Shown here: piece after piece, positions 43,173-51,578 of the stretch
Layout: each line of letters starts with the position of its first letter
Numbering within the stretch: position 1 is the first letter of the stretch
NCBI GenBank assembly: GCA_028284225.1
Contig: JANQSD010000002.1
Span: 62,001 to 126,000, forward strand
DNA from: Arenicellales bacterium
GTDB lineage: Bacteria > Pseudomonadota > Gammaproteobacteria > Arenicellales > JAHEKD01
Direction of reading: 5' to 3'
DNA length: 64,000 nucleotides
Program-made: the position numbers and the translations under genes
Notes under the pieces: generated by a model
The model's input: the letters and a program-made list of their open reading frames with translations, nothing else
Database searches by the model: none
What the model was told of the DNA's origin: nothing

Positions 43173-45359
43173 CTATTCTCCAGATTGCGCTAATTCAAGT
43201 TTGCGCTGTCTGCGGCGTGCATGCAAGACAGGCTCAGTATAACCGTTGGCGACTTCACAGCCTTTAAAAACCAAATCAAGCGACGCCTGATAAGCGACAC
43301 TATTGTCCAAATCTTCGTGCATGGGCACATAGTTGGGGTCGACATGGTTCTGCCAATCAACTACCCAGGCCATATCAGCAAAAACATCACGTATTTGTTG
43401 CTCGGTGATCACCCCGTGATAGAGCCAGTTGGCCAATTGTTGACTGGATATGCGTAGCGTGGCTCTATCCTCCATGAGTTCCACATCATTTATATCCGGC
43501 ACTTTTGAACAGCCAATTCCTCGATCAATCCAGCGCACGACATAACCTAGAATACTTTGTGCATTATTCTCAAGTTCGTTACGAATTTCGCGTTGACTCA
43601 ATTTGGTTTTATCAATAATCGGAATGGTCAGAATATCACTTAAGTGTGCAGTTAAATGTTTTTCCAGTTGTTGTTGACGATAGCGAACGTTAACACGGTG
43701 ATAATGCATGACGTGCAAGGTAGCGGCTGTCGGTGAAGGCACCCAGGCCGTGTTTGCACCTGCACGCGGATGGACGATTTTTACTTCCATCATTTCCGCC
43801 ATGTTATCCGGAGCTGCCCACATCCCTTTGCCAATTTGTGCATGTCCAACCAAACCGGCAGATAAGCCAACGTCGACATTCCAGTCCTCGTAGGCTAATA
43901 GCCACTGGGCTGATTTCATCCGGCCCTTAGGTAAAACAACCCCGGCTTCCATACAGGTATGTATCTCGTCACCAGTACGATCCAGAAAGCCGGTGTTAAT
44001 AAAAATAATACGCTCTTTTACTCTGCGAATACATTCCGCCAGATTTACTGTTGTACGCCGCTCCTCATCCATGACACCTATTTTTACCGTGTTTTGTTCA
44101 AGATCAAGCGCCTGCTCTACACGTGAGAACAATTCTGCCGTTGCTTCTACCTCATCAGGGCCATGTAGTTTCGGTTTAACAATATAAACACTACCGGTGC
44201 GGCTATTTTTGAATTTACCGTTGCCCAACAAGTCATGCTTGGCACAAAGAATAGTGATCATGGCATCAAGAAAACCTTCCGGAATTTCATTACCTTGCGT
44301 ATCCAGTACTGCATCGGTATACATATGCATACCGACATTTCGCACCAACATCAAACTGCGTCCTGACACTGTAAACGGTTTACCTTCCGGACTAATGAAC
44401 TCATAGTCCGATTGCATGACTCGCTCAACCGTTTTACCGTCCTTGGTTAAAGCATGTTTTAAATCGCCTTTCATCAACCCCAGCCAATTGTTGTAACAGC
44501 GAAGCTTATCTTCTGCATCAACAGCTGAAACCGAATCTTCACAGTCCATAATCACCGAAATAGCAGATTCAAGATTGACATCATAGATATTGGCTACATC
44601 ACCTTTCCCAATAAACAAACCTTCGCCTATGCAAATTTCGAGATATAGGTTGTTTTTGCGAAACAGCACCGTTCTTGGATTATCCGGATCACCTGTATAA
44701 CCTGCGAATCGTTCGCGGTGACCTAAACCCGTGGTGCTGCCATCACCCATTACAACTTGCAGGTCACCTGATTTGATTTGATATTTGACTGCATAGCTGT
44801 GACTACCGACCGCCAGTGGAATAGTACGATCAAGAAAATCGCGTACATATTTAATAACTTTATTGCCACGTACCGGATTATATTTTTTAGTGCGCTTGCA
44901 ACCTTGTTCCTCCATGATGACATCACTGCCATACAAAGCTGTATAAAGGCTGCCCCAGCGTGCATTACAAGCACTTAACGCATACCTGGCATTATCAACC
45001 GGCACAACCAATTGTGGCCCGGCTATTTGTGCTATTTCGTCATCTACGTTTTTGACATCAACTTTAAATGGTTCACCATTTTCAGCGATGTAACCAATTT
45101 GCTTAAGAAAGGATTTTTCAGCTTCCGGATCTTGAACACCGTTATCTTTATACCACTGGCTGATCTGTGACTGTAGTTCATCACGTTTGTTAAGCAATTG
45201 CTGATTTTTGCCTGCCAGATCAGTAATGATTTGGGCGAACGACTGCCAAAAATGATCCTCCTCAACCTGGGTGCCAGGGATAACCTGTTCGTTAATAAAC
45301 TGATAAAGCCCGGCATCAACACTGAGTCCGGCAACTGTTACACGCTTTGATGATGACAT
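43173..45359 (-). CDS. glcB: malate synthase G
   Basis: A 728-residue glyoxylate-cycle enzyme that condenses glyoxylate with acetyl-CoA. It has the full monomeric G-type layout: N-terminal clasp, TIM-barrel core with VIMDCEDSVSAVDAEDK, IKVGVMDEERRTTVNL (local spelling VKIGVMDEERRTTVNL), FINTGFLDRTGDEIHT, and GKGMWAAPDNMAEMM, then the C-terminal plug. Isocitrate lyase is not in the window. It lies 81 bp downstream of the ferric-iron permease gene on the same strand, and qor follows. Co-expression with iron uptake is possible. Confidence 0.96.
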   Translation of the reverse strand: MSSSKRVTVAGLSVDAGLYQFINEQVIPGTQVEEDHFWQSFAQIITDLAGKNQQLLNKRDELQSQISQWYKDNGVQDPEAEKSFLKQIGYIAENGEPFKVDVKNVDDEIAQIAGPQLVVPVDNARYALSACNARWGSLYTALYGSDVIMEEQGCKRTKKYNPVRGNKVIKYVRDFLDRTIPLAVGSHSYAVKYQIKSGDLQVVMGDGSTTGLGHRERFAGYTGDPDNPRTVLFRKNNLYLEICIGEGLFIGKGDVANIYDVNLESAISVIMDCEDSVSAVDAEDKLRCYNNWLGLMKGDLKHALTKDGKTVERVMQSDYEFISPEGKPFTVSGRSLMLVRNVGMHMYTDAVLDTQGNEIPEGFLDAMITILCAKHDLLGNGKFKNSRTGSVYIVKPKLHGPDEVEATAELFSRVEQALDLEQNTVKIGVMDEERRTTVNLAECIRRVKERIIFINTGFLDRTGDEIHTCMEAGVVLPKGRMKSAQWLLAYEDWNVDVGLSAGLVGHAQIGKGMWAAPDNMAEMMEVKIVHPRAGANTAWVPSPTAATLHVMHYHRVNVRYRQQQLEKHLTAHLSDILTIPIIDKTKLSQREIRNELENNAQSILGYVVRWIDRGIGCSKVPDINDVELMEDRATLRISSQQLANWLYHGVITEQQIRDVFADMAWVVDWQNHVDPNYVPMHEDLDNSVAYQASLDLVFKGCEVANGYTEPVLHARRRQRKLELAQSGE

Positions 45360-45440
45360 GATGAATCTCTTATTAATCTACCGGTATGTTACCAAATCGA
45401 TGTTTGGCCATAGCCTGCCTATGATGGATATAAAAACTAT

Positions 45441-47123
45441 TTATTTAGCAGCCAAATGGCGACTCTGCGTTAATGAACGATTCAAAATAATAATAGGTAT
45501 GAGTCCCGACAACACAATAACCAGTGCTCCCAAAGCACAACGTTCTAACTGCTCATCCGAGGCATACTGATAAACGTATGTCGCCAAGGTATCAAAATTG
45601 AATGGTCTTAAAACCAAAGTAGCCGGCAATTCTTTCATGCAATCTACAAAAACCAATAATAAAGCCGCCACAATGCCGCCCCTGAGTAATGGCAGGTGGA
45701 ACTTGATCAGTGTTTCGCTGGCTGTGTAACCTAGGGTTCGAGCGGCCATATCCATAGTCGGTGTCACTTTAGTCATACTCGATTCAACGGAGCCAAACGC
45801 TACCGCCAGAAAACGAATCACATAGGCAAGTAAAATCGCAAATACTGTACCGCTAAATAACAATCCCAAGTCATAGCCAAAATACTTTTCACTCAAACTA
45901 TCCAGCCATCGATCCAAGCTTGCTAAAGGAATGAGTACGCCCAATGCCAAAATAACACCCGGCAATGCATAACCCATGCTAGTCAGGCGCACTGCAAAGC
46001 GATTAAACCAGCCCAATGACATCCAGCGACTATAAGTCAGGATTATGGCAAATAATGTGGCTACAAATGCTGCGATCAATGAAAGGCTAATGCTATTGAA
46101 GAACAAAGCACGAAATTCAGCCGTCCAACTTTCAGCAAAATAAAGTACTGAGTAATAAAGCAGTAAGCTGGATGGTACCAAGAACCCAAACACCACCGGC
46201 ATTAAACATAACAACACAACCAACCACTTTTTCGTTCCACTCAACCGAGTAATTGGCAGGTGTTCAAAACGATGGTGACCTTGTTGAAAATAACGCTGCT
46301 GACGACGACTTATGCGTTCAAGCCAGACCAATAACATTACAAAAGTTAAGGCAATAGTTGAAATTTGTGCCGCGCCACCCAGATTATTCATGTTAAGCCA
46401 AACATCGAAAATGCCAGTGGTAAACGTTTGCACGGCGAAATAATCGACCGTACCAAAATCATTAAGTGTTTCCATTAAGGCTAATGTCAATCCGAGCACA
46501 ATAGATGGCCTGGCCAACGGCAATGCAACTTTAAAAAACGTATATGTTTGGCTGCGCCCTAATACACGGCTGGATTCCAGCATACTCGGTGATAACTCCA
46601 GAAAACCGGCCCGTGCAGTAATATAAACATATGGGTACAGCACCAAACTCATGACAAATACGGCACCCGGCAAAGTGCGAATGTCCACAAACCAGTAATC
46701 CTTGGCACTGACCCAACCAAACATGTCACGCAAGAACCCCTGCACTGGCCCTGAAAACTCCAGTAAATCGGTATAGGCGTAAGCAATCACATAGGCCGGC
46801 ATGGCAATCGGAACGATTAATAGCCACTCAAACAGCTTTTTTGCCGGAAAATCATACAGCGTAACAAACCAGGCCGTGGCCACACCAATCAGTAAAACGC
46901 CGATACTGACACCCAGCATCAACAGCAAAGAATTCATCACATAACGCGGTAATACAGTGCTCAACAGATGCGGCCAAATATTCTCTTTGGGAAATAATGA
47001 CAGGCCCAGAATAGAAACAACCGGAATCACTACCATTAACGTAAGCAGCACCAGCATGACATTCCATGTCGTTAGCATGGATTCGGTATTTTTCATGGCA
47101 ATGGGTTGCTCTACAGTCTGCAC
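45441..47123 (-). CDS. fbpB: ferric-iron ABC transporter permease (FbpB/HitB-like)
   Basis: A 560-residue fused-type permease with about twelve membrane segments and two binding-protein-dependent transport domains. EAA-like loops are seen at ESSRVLGRSQTYTFFKVALP (first half) and ARTLGYTASETLIKFHLPLL (second half). The duplication is typical of FbpB-type Fe3+ permeases. GTG 47123 or ATG 47096 may be the start. A Fur box lies about 40 bp upstream. Its ATPase (31414-32469) and binding-protein (63557-64000) genes are elsewhere in the window, so this transport system is split into three loci. Confidence 0.87.
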   Translation of the reverse strand: MQTVEQPIAMKNTESMLTTWNVMLVLLTLMVVIPVVSILGLSLFPKENIWPHLLSTVLPRYVMNSLLLMLGVSIGVLLIGVATAWFVTLYDFPAKKLFEWLLIVPIAMPAYVIAYAYTDLLEFSGPVQGFLRDMFGWVSAKDYWFVDIRTLPGAVFVMSLVLYPYVYITARAGFLELSPSMLESSRVLGRSQTYTFFKVALPLARPSIVLGLTLALMETLNDFGTVDYFAVQTFTTGIFDVWLNMNNLGGAAQISTIALTFVMLLVWLERISRRQQRYFQQGHHRFEHLPITRLSGTKKWLVVLLCLMPVVFGFLVPSSLLLYYSVLYFAESWTAEFRALFFNSISLSLIAAFVATLFAIILTYSRWMSLGWFNRFAVRLTSMGYALPGVILALGVLIPLASLDRWLDSLSEKYFGYDLGLLFSGTVFAILLAYVIRFLAVAFGSVESSMTKVTPTMDMAARTLGYTASETLIKFHLPLLRGGIVAALLLVFVDCMKELPATLVLRPFNFDTLATYVYQYASDEQLERCALGALVIVLSGLIPIIILNRSLTQSRHLAAK

Positions 47124-47161
47124 AGCTTGAATCTATATTATCGGGAGACGTAGAGTATCAT

Positions 47162-47180
47162 GAATGATTCTTATTTACAT
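47162..47180 (-). promoter_or_regulatory. Fur box of the iron permease gene
   Basis: GAATGATTCTTATTTACAT is identical at 18 of 19 positions to 57204-57222 and fits the Fur consensus. A TTGAGC -35-like hexamer follows at 47187-47192 on the minus strand. Confidence 0.65.
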
Positions 47181-47339
47181 GATTACGCTCAATACTAGAC
47201 CATAGAAAAATAATAAATTTTTTTAAAAACCCAATTTCACAGCAACGGCTACAGTAATATTTTTTTCCGGTTGTTAATTTTTTCTTAAGATTTGCATCTA
47301 AATAATTCCTGCCACTTCAATCTGTAGCAGGAAATAATC

Positions 47340-47441
47340 ATGAACGCTTCGATTACCAGAATCGCCAGTGAGGCCAAAGGGCCGATTTACTTATCGATTG
47401 TTCAAACTTTGTTGTGGTTATTTTATCCAATAGACGACTAA
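47340..47441 (+). CDS. possible 33-residue membrane microprotein
   Basis: A short frame (MNASITRIASEAKGPIYLSI, then VQTLLWLFYPIDD) with a single hydrophobic helix. AGGAA sits about 9 bases before ATG, and CCTGC/GCAGG arms frame the leader just upstream. It lies in an otherwise empty 436-bp gap between the iron permease and haem ATPase genes, on the opposite strand to both. Nothing known is recognised. The remainder of the gap holds only the Fur box and AT-rich sequence. It could be chance. Confidence 0.35.
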   Translation: MNASITRIASEAKGPIYLSIVQTLLWLFYPIDD

Positions 47442-47559
47442 CCCACCGCAATAATAAATAAGATGATACCTTCAAGCTGGCTATCCCAAGTTAGGCAAAT
47501 ATTGTTTTCACCAGCAATGGCTTAAATGCCAGTAGTCATAAAAAACATCAACGAGGCCG

Positions 47560-48363
47560 CTAGTGTCTCTGATAAATTAAAACCCTGCGATTTGAACTAG
47601 GATGGTGAAACACTTCCATATCCACATTGTAAACTTGCTTGATTCTGATTTCATTAAGTCCACTTTCAACCGGACCAGTGTAGATATTTTCACCCTTGTT
47701 TAACATTAATATTTGATCCGCATATTCATTAACGAGCTGTAAATCATGAATGATCGAAATGATTGTCAAACCTTTACGTTTCAACATATTTAATAAGCTC
47801 AATAAAGTGTGTTGATGCAGCAAATCCAATGCAGATGTGGGTTCATCAAGTAGTAGACATTTTCCTCGAAAATCATCTTCCTCATAGACTTGAGCCAAAA
47901 CCCGCGCCAATTGCACACGCTGCTTTTCACCACCGGAAAGTGCTGGATATTTTCTGTGCTTTAAATGAGAAATATCCAGTAGATCCATTAGATGATCGAC
48001 AATCCGACGATTTATATCTGCCGAAGTTGAATGCGGCAATCTTCCCAAACTAATTACTTCATCAACCCAAAAGTCAAATTCCAGGGTGTATTGTTGGGGT
48101 AATACAGCTAACTGTTGTGCCCGTTTTTGGCTATCGATTTGGTCAATTCGTTGCCCGAAGTAAAAAACCTGTCCGGTAAAAGGTTTCAATTCTGCAGCTA
48201 AAAGTTTAAAAAAAGTGGTTTTACCCGCTCCGTTGGAACCAACAACAGCGAAGAATTGTGAAGATGGTATTTCAATATTGATATTACTCAATAATTCAAC
48301 CTGCCCGGTATTTCGATTTACATATCGAAAGCTTAAATTTTTTGTTTTAAACGCATATGACAT
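47560..48363 (-). CDS. hmuV: haem ABC transporter ATP-binding protein
   Basis: A 267-residue ABC ATPase of the FecCD/BtuD-type importers. Walker A GSNGAGKTTFFKLLAAEL, signature ALSGGEKQRVQLARVLAQ, Walker B CLLLDEPTSALDLLHQHT, and IISIIHDLQLV. The signature and its DEPTSALDLLHQ are typical of HmuV. It starts 3 bp after the hmuU stop and is the last gene of the minus-strand haem set hmuS-hmuT-hmuU-hmuV. Confidence 0.93.
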   Translation of the reverse strand: MSYAFKTKNLSFRYVNRNTGQVELLSNINIEIPSSQFFAVVGSNGAGKTTFFKLLAAELKPFTGQVFYFGQRIDQIDSQKRAQQLAVLPQQYTLEFDFWVDEVISLGRLPHSTSADINRRIVDHLMDLLDISHLKHRKYPALSGGEKQRVQLARVLAQVYEEDDFRGKCLLLDEPTSALDLLHQHTLLSLLNMLKRKGLTIISIIHDLQLVNEYADQILMLNKGENIYTGPVESGLNEIRIKQVYNVDMEVFHHPSSNRRVLIYQRH

Positions 48364-48366
48364 ATA

Positions 48367-49386
48367 TTAACGATGATGTTGGTTGCGATAGTGGATAAGT
48401 AAGAATATAAAAAATGGTGCACCTATCATTGCAGTGATTAAGCCCACTGGAATTTCTGCCGGTTTAATTAAGGTTTTGGCTAGTGAATCAGATGACAACA
48501 TGATAATTGCACCGATTAAGGCTGTTAAAGGTAGCAACTGACGGTGAGATGGCCCGACGATTAACCTGACGATATGTGGCGCAATCAAACCAATAAATCC
48601 GATCACACCTGAGAACGCTGTCAACATACAAACACTTAGCGTAGAGCTCAATAAAAGCGATTTTTTCATTAACTCAACATTGATACCGAGATGTCTGGCT
48701 TCAGATTCACCCAACAAAACTGCATCCAGTGCTCTGGCATAATGAAATAAGAGTAATAAAAATGGCACAGTAGCCATTAGGCAGATTGAAAGCTGCAAAT
48801 AGGAAAAGGAATGTAAGCCTCCCATCAGCCAGGTATTGATATCACGCAAAGCAACATCGTTGGCAAAATACTGCAACATATTCACCAGAGTAATGGCTAT
48901 GGCATTAATGGCTATGCCACCTAACAACATGTAGACAGTTGAAACACCGAATTGTGTTTTGCCCATAATGTAGACCAGTAATACAGCTACCAAGCCCATT
49001 AGAAAAGCTGATCCGGCAATAATAAACTGCCCCTCAATTGCAAAACGCAATGATGGTAACAACACAATTGCCAGTGCTGCGCCTAGCGCCGCACCGCTGG
49101 TCACACCCAGCAGTCCCGGGTCGGCCAAAGGATTACGAAATAAACTTTGTAGTACTGCTCCACACAATGCCATGCTGATACCGACCATGATCGCGGCTAA
49201 CACTCTAGGTATGCGCAATTGAAATAAGATATAGCTATGTTGATCATGTTCAGAATTCAAAGCTCTAGTAAGAAAGTTGGTTATTGAGATGTCGACAGGT
49301 CCTGTGGTTACCACGATTACTGTAACGACAGGAAATAAAAATAATAATGACAGCTTAAGATACTTAAGCTTTTCAACTCGTTGCAT
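48367..49386 (-). CDS. hmuU: haem ABC transporter permease
   Basis: A 339-residue FecCD-family permease with about ten membrane segments. Signatures: RIPRVLAAIMVGISMALCGA, LQSLFRNPLADPGLLGVTSG, AFSGVIGFIGLIAPHIVRLI and the ending AEIPVGLITAMIGAPFFIFL. These fit HmuU/PhuU haem permeases, supported by the neighbouring haem genes. A MITE-like element of about 97 bp separates it from the hmuT reading frames upstream, which might weaken coupling. Confidence 0.93.
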   Translation of the reverse strand: MQRVEKLKYLKLSLLFLFPVVTVIVVTTGPVDISITNFLTRALNSEHDQHSYILFQLRIPRVLAAIMVGISMALCGAVLQSLFRNPLADPGLLGVTSGAALGAALAIVLLPSLRFAIEGQFIIAGSAFLMGLVAVLLVYIMGKTQFGVSTVYMLLGGIAINAIAITLVNMLQYFANDVALRDINTWLMGGLHSFSYLQLSICLMATVPFLLLLFHYARALDAVLLGESEARHLGINVELMKKSLLLSSTLSVCMLTAFSGVIGFIGLIAPHIVRLIVGPSHRQLLPLTALIGAIIMLSSDSLAKTLIKPAEIPVGLITAMIGAPFFIFLLIHYRNQHHR

Positions 49387-49407
49387 AAAGAATACCGAAC
49401 ACCATTA

Positions 49408-49504
49408 AATCTATCTCAACACAACTAAGTAAAGTTCAAACGTGCCAAAAAAGAGCGAAAAAGCAAAATTCACACATCGTAAATAAGCATTTTGAGGTAG
49501 ATTT
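49408..49504. mobile_element. MITE-like element, family A, shortened copy
   Basis: AATCTATCTCAA at the left and TTTTGAGGTAGATT at the right are inverted repeats near TA dinucleotides; the centre has GAGCGAAAAAGC as in the full copies. Relative to 6755-6895 it lacks the segment between two ATTTTGAG repeats. It fills the hmuT-hmuU gap and touches the hmuT stop codon. Confidence 0.65.
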
Positions 49505-50419
49505 TAATTATTGTTTGGTTGCAAGTCTGTCGTTGCACTTAGCTGGTTATGTGTACTGTTCTCATCATTCAAGCCCAGGTTATTTAGTATTTCGATCATC
49601 TCAGCAATGATACCCGGACCATAACCGCCACTAAGACTAGCGCCTGTAACAGTACTGAGTTTGTGATTGACAATGGCGTCTGTCGACTCAATACCTGGCA
49701 ACATTTCGATCAATATTTGCTCGTCAATCGGTTCCGCCCGTGTATCCAATACTAGGATAACTTCAGGATTAATCGCTATGATTGACTCACTGGATAACAC
49801 CCGATAACCCTCAAATGCTGCAGCATTAGTGAAACCCAATGAATTGATCAAGGCATTTGCATTAGTTCCGCTTCCGGAAATTCTTGGCGAACCTTTCCCA
49901 TTAAGATAACAAAAATAATGCACGTTGCTTTTTTATAGATTTCTTAAGTTCTTCAAAGGTCTGTTTTTGTTGATTAATTTGTTCAATCAACATATCAGTA
50001 TCTGGATTTTTCGACAGTAATCTACTGAGTTGTTTTATATTCCGCTTTAATTGCTCAACTGAATATGCCGGTTCAATTATAACCAGTTCAACATCACTGT
50101 TTTTTAATTGATTCACTACTGAATCCGGCCCCATATCGGTAGTTCCGATAATCATGTCAGGTGCCAGAGATAACAAACCTTCGGCGCTTAAATTACGTTG
50201 GTAACCAACATTGGGAAGAGACGAATATTTGGGTGAGGCTTGGACACTGGTTGAATCCACCGCGATTAGATTATCCTCTAAGCCCAAGCCTGAAATCATC
50301 TCGGTAACACTGGCTCCAATAGAAATGATCTTTTGAGTTTTATTGGCTAATGCAGTCGGAGAAATTATTAACTTAACTAAAAATAATACTGCTATAAGGA
50401 TTGAATGAGATTTAACCAT
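49504..50419 (-). pseudogene. hmuT: haem-binding periplasmic protein gene with frameshift
   Basis: Two overlapping frames together encode one HmuT-like haem carrier. The first (50419-49901, 172 residues) has a signal peptide and KIISIGASVTEMISGLGLED, the usual start of the mature domain, and breaks off at KKQRALFLLS-stop. The second (ending at 49504) resumes with NGKGSPRISGSGTNANALIN and GFTNAAAFEGYRVLSSESII. Removing one base near 49904 would give a continuous protein of about 304 residues, the normal length. Either a real one-base insertion, an assembly error, or much less likely a recoding site. All other haem genes look intact, so an error or very recent mutation is plausible. Confidence 0.8.
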
Positions 50420-51462
50420 GACCTTCTCTCCATTTGACCGGGTTTGCGTTCACCAAATATCTGAACAATCAAATTACCCTGCTTATCGAAAACTTCCAAT
50501 GAATTCACTTCACCACCGTCCGCTGGTTTTCTGACCGCCCATATTTCGTCGATATCAGTCTGCTTTACATGTAAATTAAAATCCGAATCCATAACATTAA
50601 TCCAATCCCCCGTTTGCCGAACTTTGTGAATAGCTCCGGTATGAATTTGCACAATACCCGGATTGGCAACAAAAATCATTAGTGGTATTTGCTTGCCTGA
50701 GGCAACTCGTAAACACGTTTCCAATGCATCAACCGGCAACGGTTTAGCTAGATTAAGACCGACTAAGTGCAGTGCTTGTTGTCGTGTCAAACCTAAGCGC
50801 TTTAACATCGGAAAAAACTGATGCGGATCTTTTAGAGAACGCCATTCTGATTTTAACTGCGTGGCCTGACCACGATGACTATATTTATGCTTATCAGGTA
50901 ATTTTGACTCTTGCTCTTTACCATTAGTCTCAACCTGCATGGTTGGCGATTGATCGTCAGCTTTTAAATCCTCAATAAGCTGATTGTAAGCATCAACATT
51001 ACTTTGCTGTTTCAAATAAATCTTGTGAATCGCTCTTCCATGATCATCGAAAAACTGCAAACTCTTTAGTAATCCTTTAGGATTTTGTACATCTGCCGCA
51101 AACACATGTACCCAACGATTCAAAAACATCCGCAAATCTATTTCATGATTCATCACCAAACCCATACTTTGAGTTATGCGAATATTGTCGTAAACACCTA
51201 CTCTTTCATGTACAGAAGATCGGTTTCTGGATAAGGCCATAACCGGACCGAGTTCTTTAAGGCGTGAAAAAATCTGCTGCCATTCTGGACGTAAACGCGT
51301 AGCAGCATCAGGACATTGGCTTGCTAGTAACTCTCCCTCGGACACTCCTAATTGGTAAGCAGCATCTACAATTCGTAGTTTAGGTTGTCTTCGTTTTAAG
51401 CAATTCAATCTTTGCGGCAGGCTATTTGGCAAGGTATTCATAAAGCAAAACTCACAACTCAT
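50392..51462 (-). CDS. hmuS: haem-degrading factor, HemS/HmuS family
   Basis: A 356-residue cytoplasmic protein with two HemS/ChuX-like halves. The first has LKELGPVMALSRNRSSVHER and HEIDLRMFLNRWVHVFAAD; the second has IPLMIFVANPGIVQIHTGAI and INVMDSDFNLHVKQTDIDEIW. These proteins bind and break down imported haem. A second ATG seven codons in (51441) is an equally good start. It overlaps the hmuT start by 28 bp and reads away from the TonB receptor gene across a shared Fur box. Confidence 0.92.
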   Translation of the reverse strand: MSCEFCFMNTLPNSLPQRLNCLKRRQPKLRIVDAAYQLGVSEGELLASQCPDAATRLRPEWQQIFSRLKELGPVMALSRNRSSVHERVGVYDNIRITQSMGLVMNHEIDLRMFLNRWVHVFAADVQNPKGLLKSLQFFDDHGRAIHKIYLKQQSNVDAYNQLIEDLKADDQSPTMQVETNGKEQESKLPDKHKYSHRGQATQLKSEWRSLKDPHQFFPMLKRLGLTRQQALHLVGLNLAKPLPVDALETCLRVASGKQIPLMIFVANPGIVQIHTGAIHKVRQTGDWINVMDSDFNLHVKQTDIDEIWAVRKPADGGEVNSLEVFDKQGNLIVQIFGERKPGQMERRSWLNLIQSL

Positions 51463-51513
51463 TAAGTAAAGACCATCAGGGTTTTAGTCGATCTTACATA
51501 ATAAAAATAATAA

Positions 51514-51542
51514 TTGCAAATGAGAATCGTTCGCATTATTAT
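51514..51542 (+). promoter_or_regulatory. Fur-controlled promoter between hmuS and the haem receptor gene
   Basis: TTGCAA, 17 bases, TATTAT on the plus strand, with the palindromic Fur box AATGAGAATCGTTCGCATT (51518-51536, give or take a base) in the spacer. Transcription would begin near 51550. It should also cover the divergent hmuS promoter. Confidence 0.75.
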
Positions 51543-51578
51543 TTTTATATGAAGATTACGTTTAGGACTTACAAAACC

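Noticed and set aside
49895-49925. Programmed frameshift in hmuT
   Set aside because: No recognised slippery heptamer or downstream pseudoknot is apparent; mutation or sequence error is simpler.
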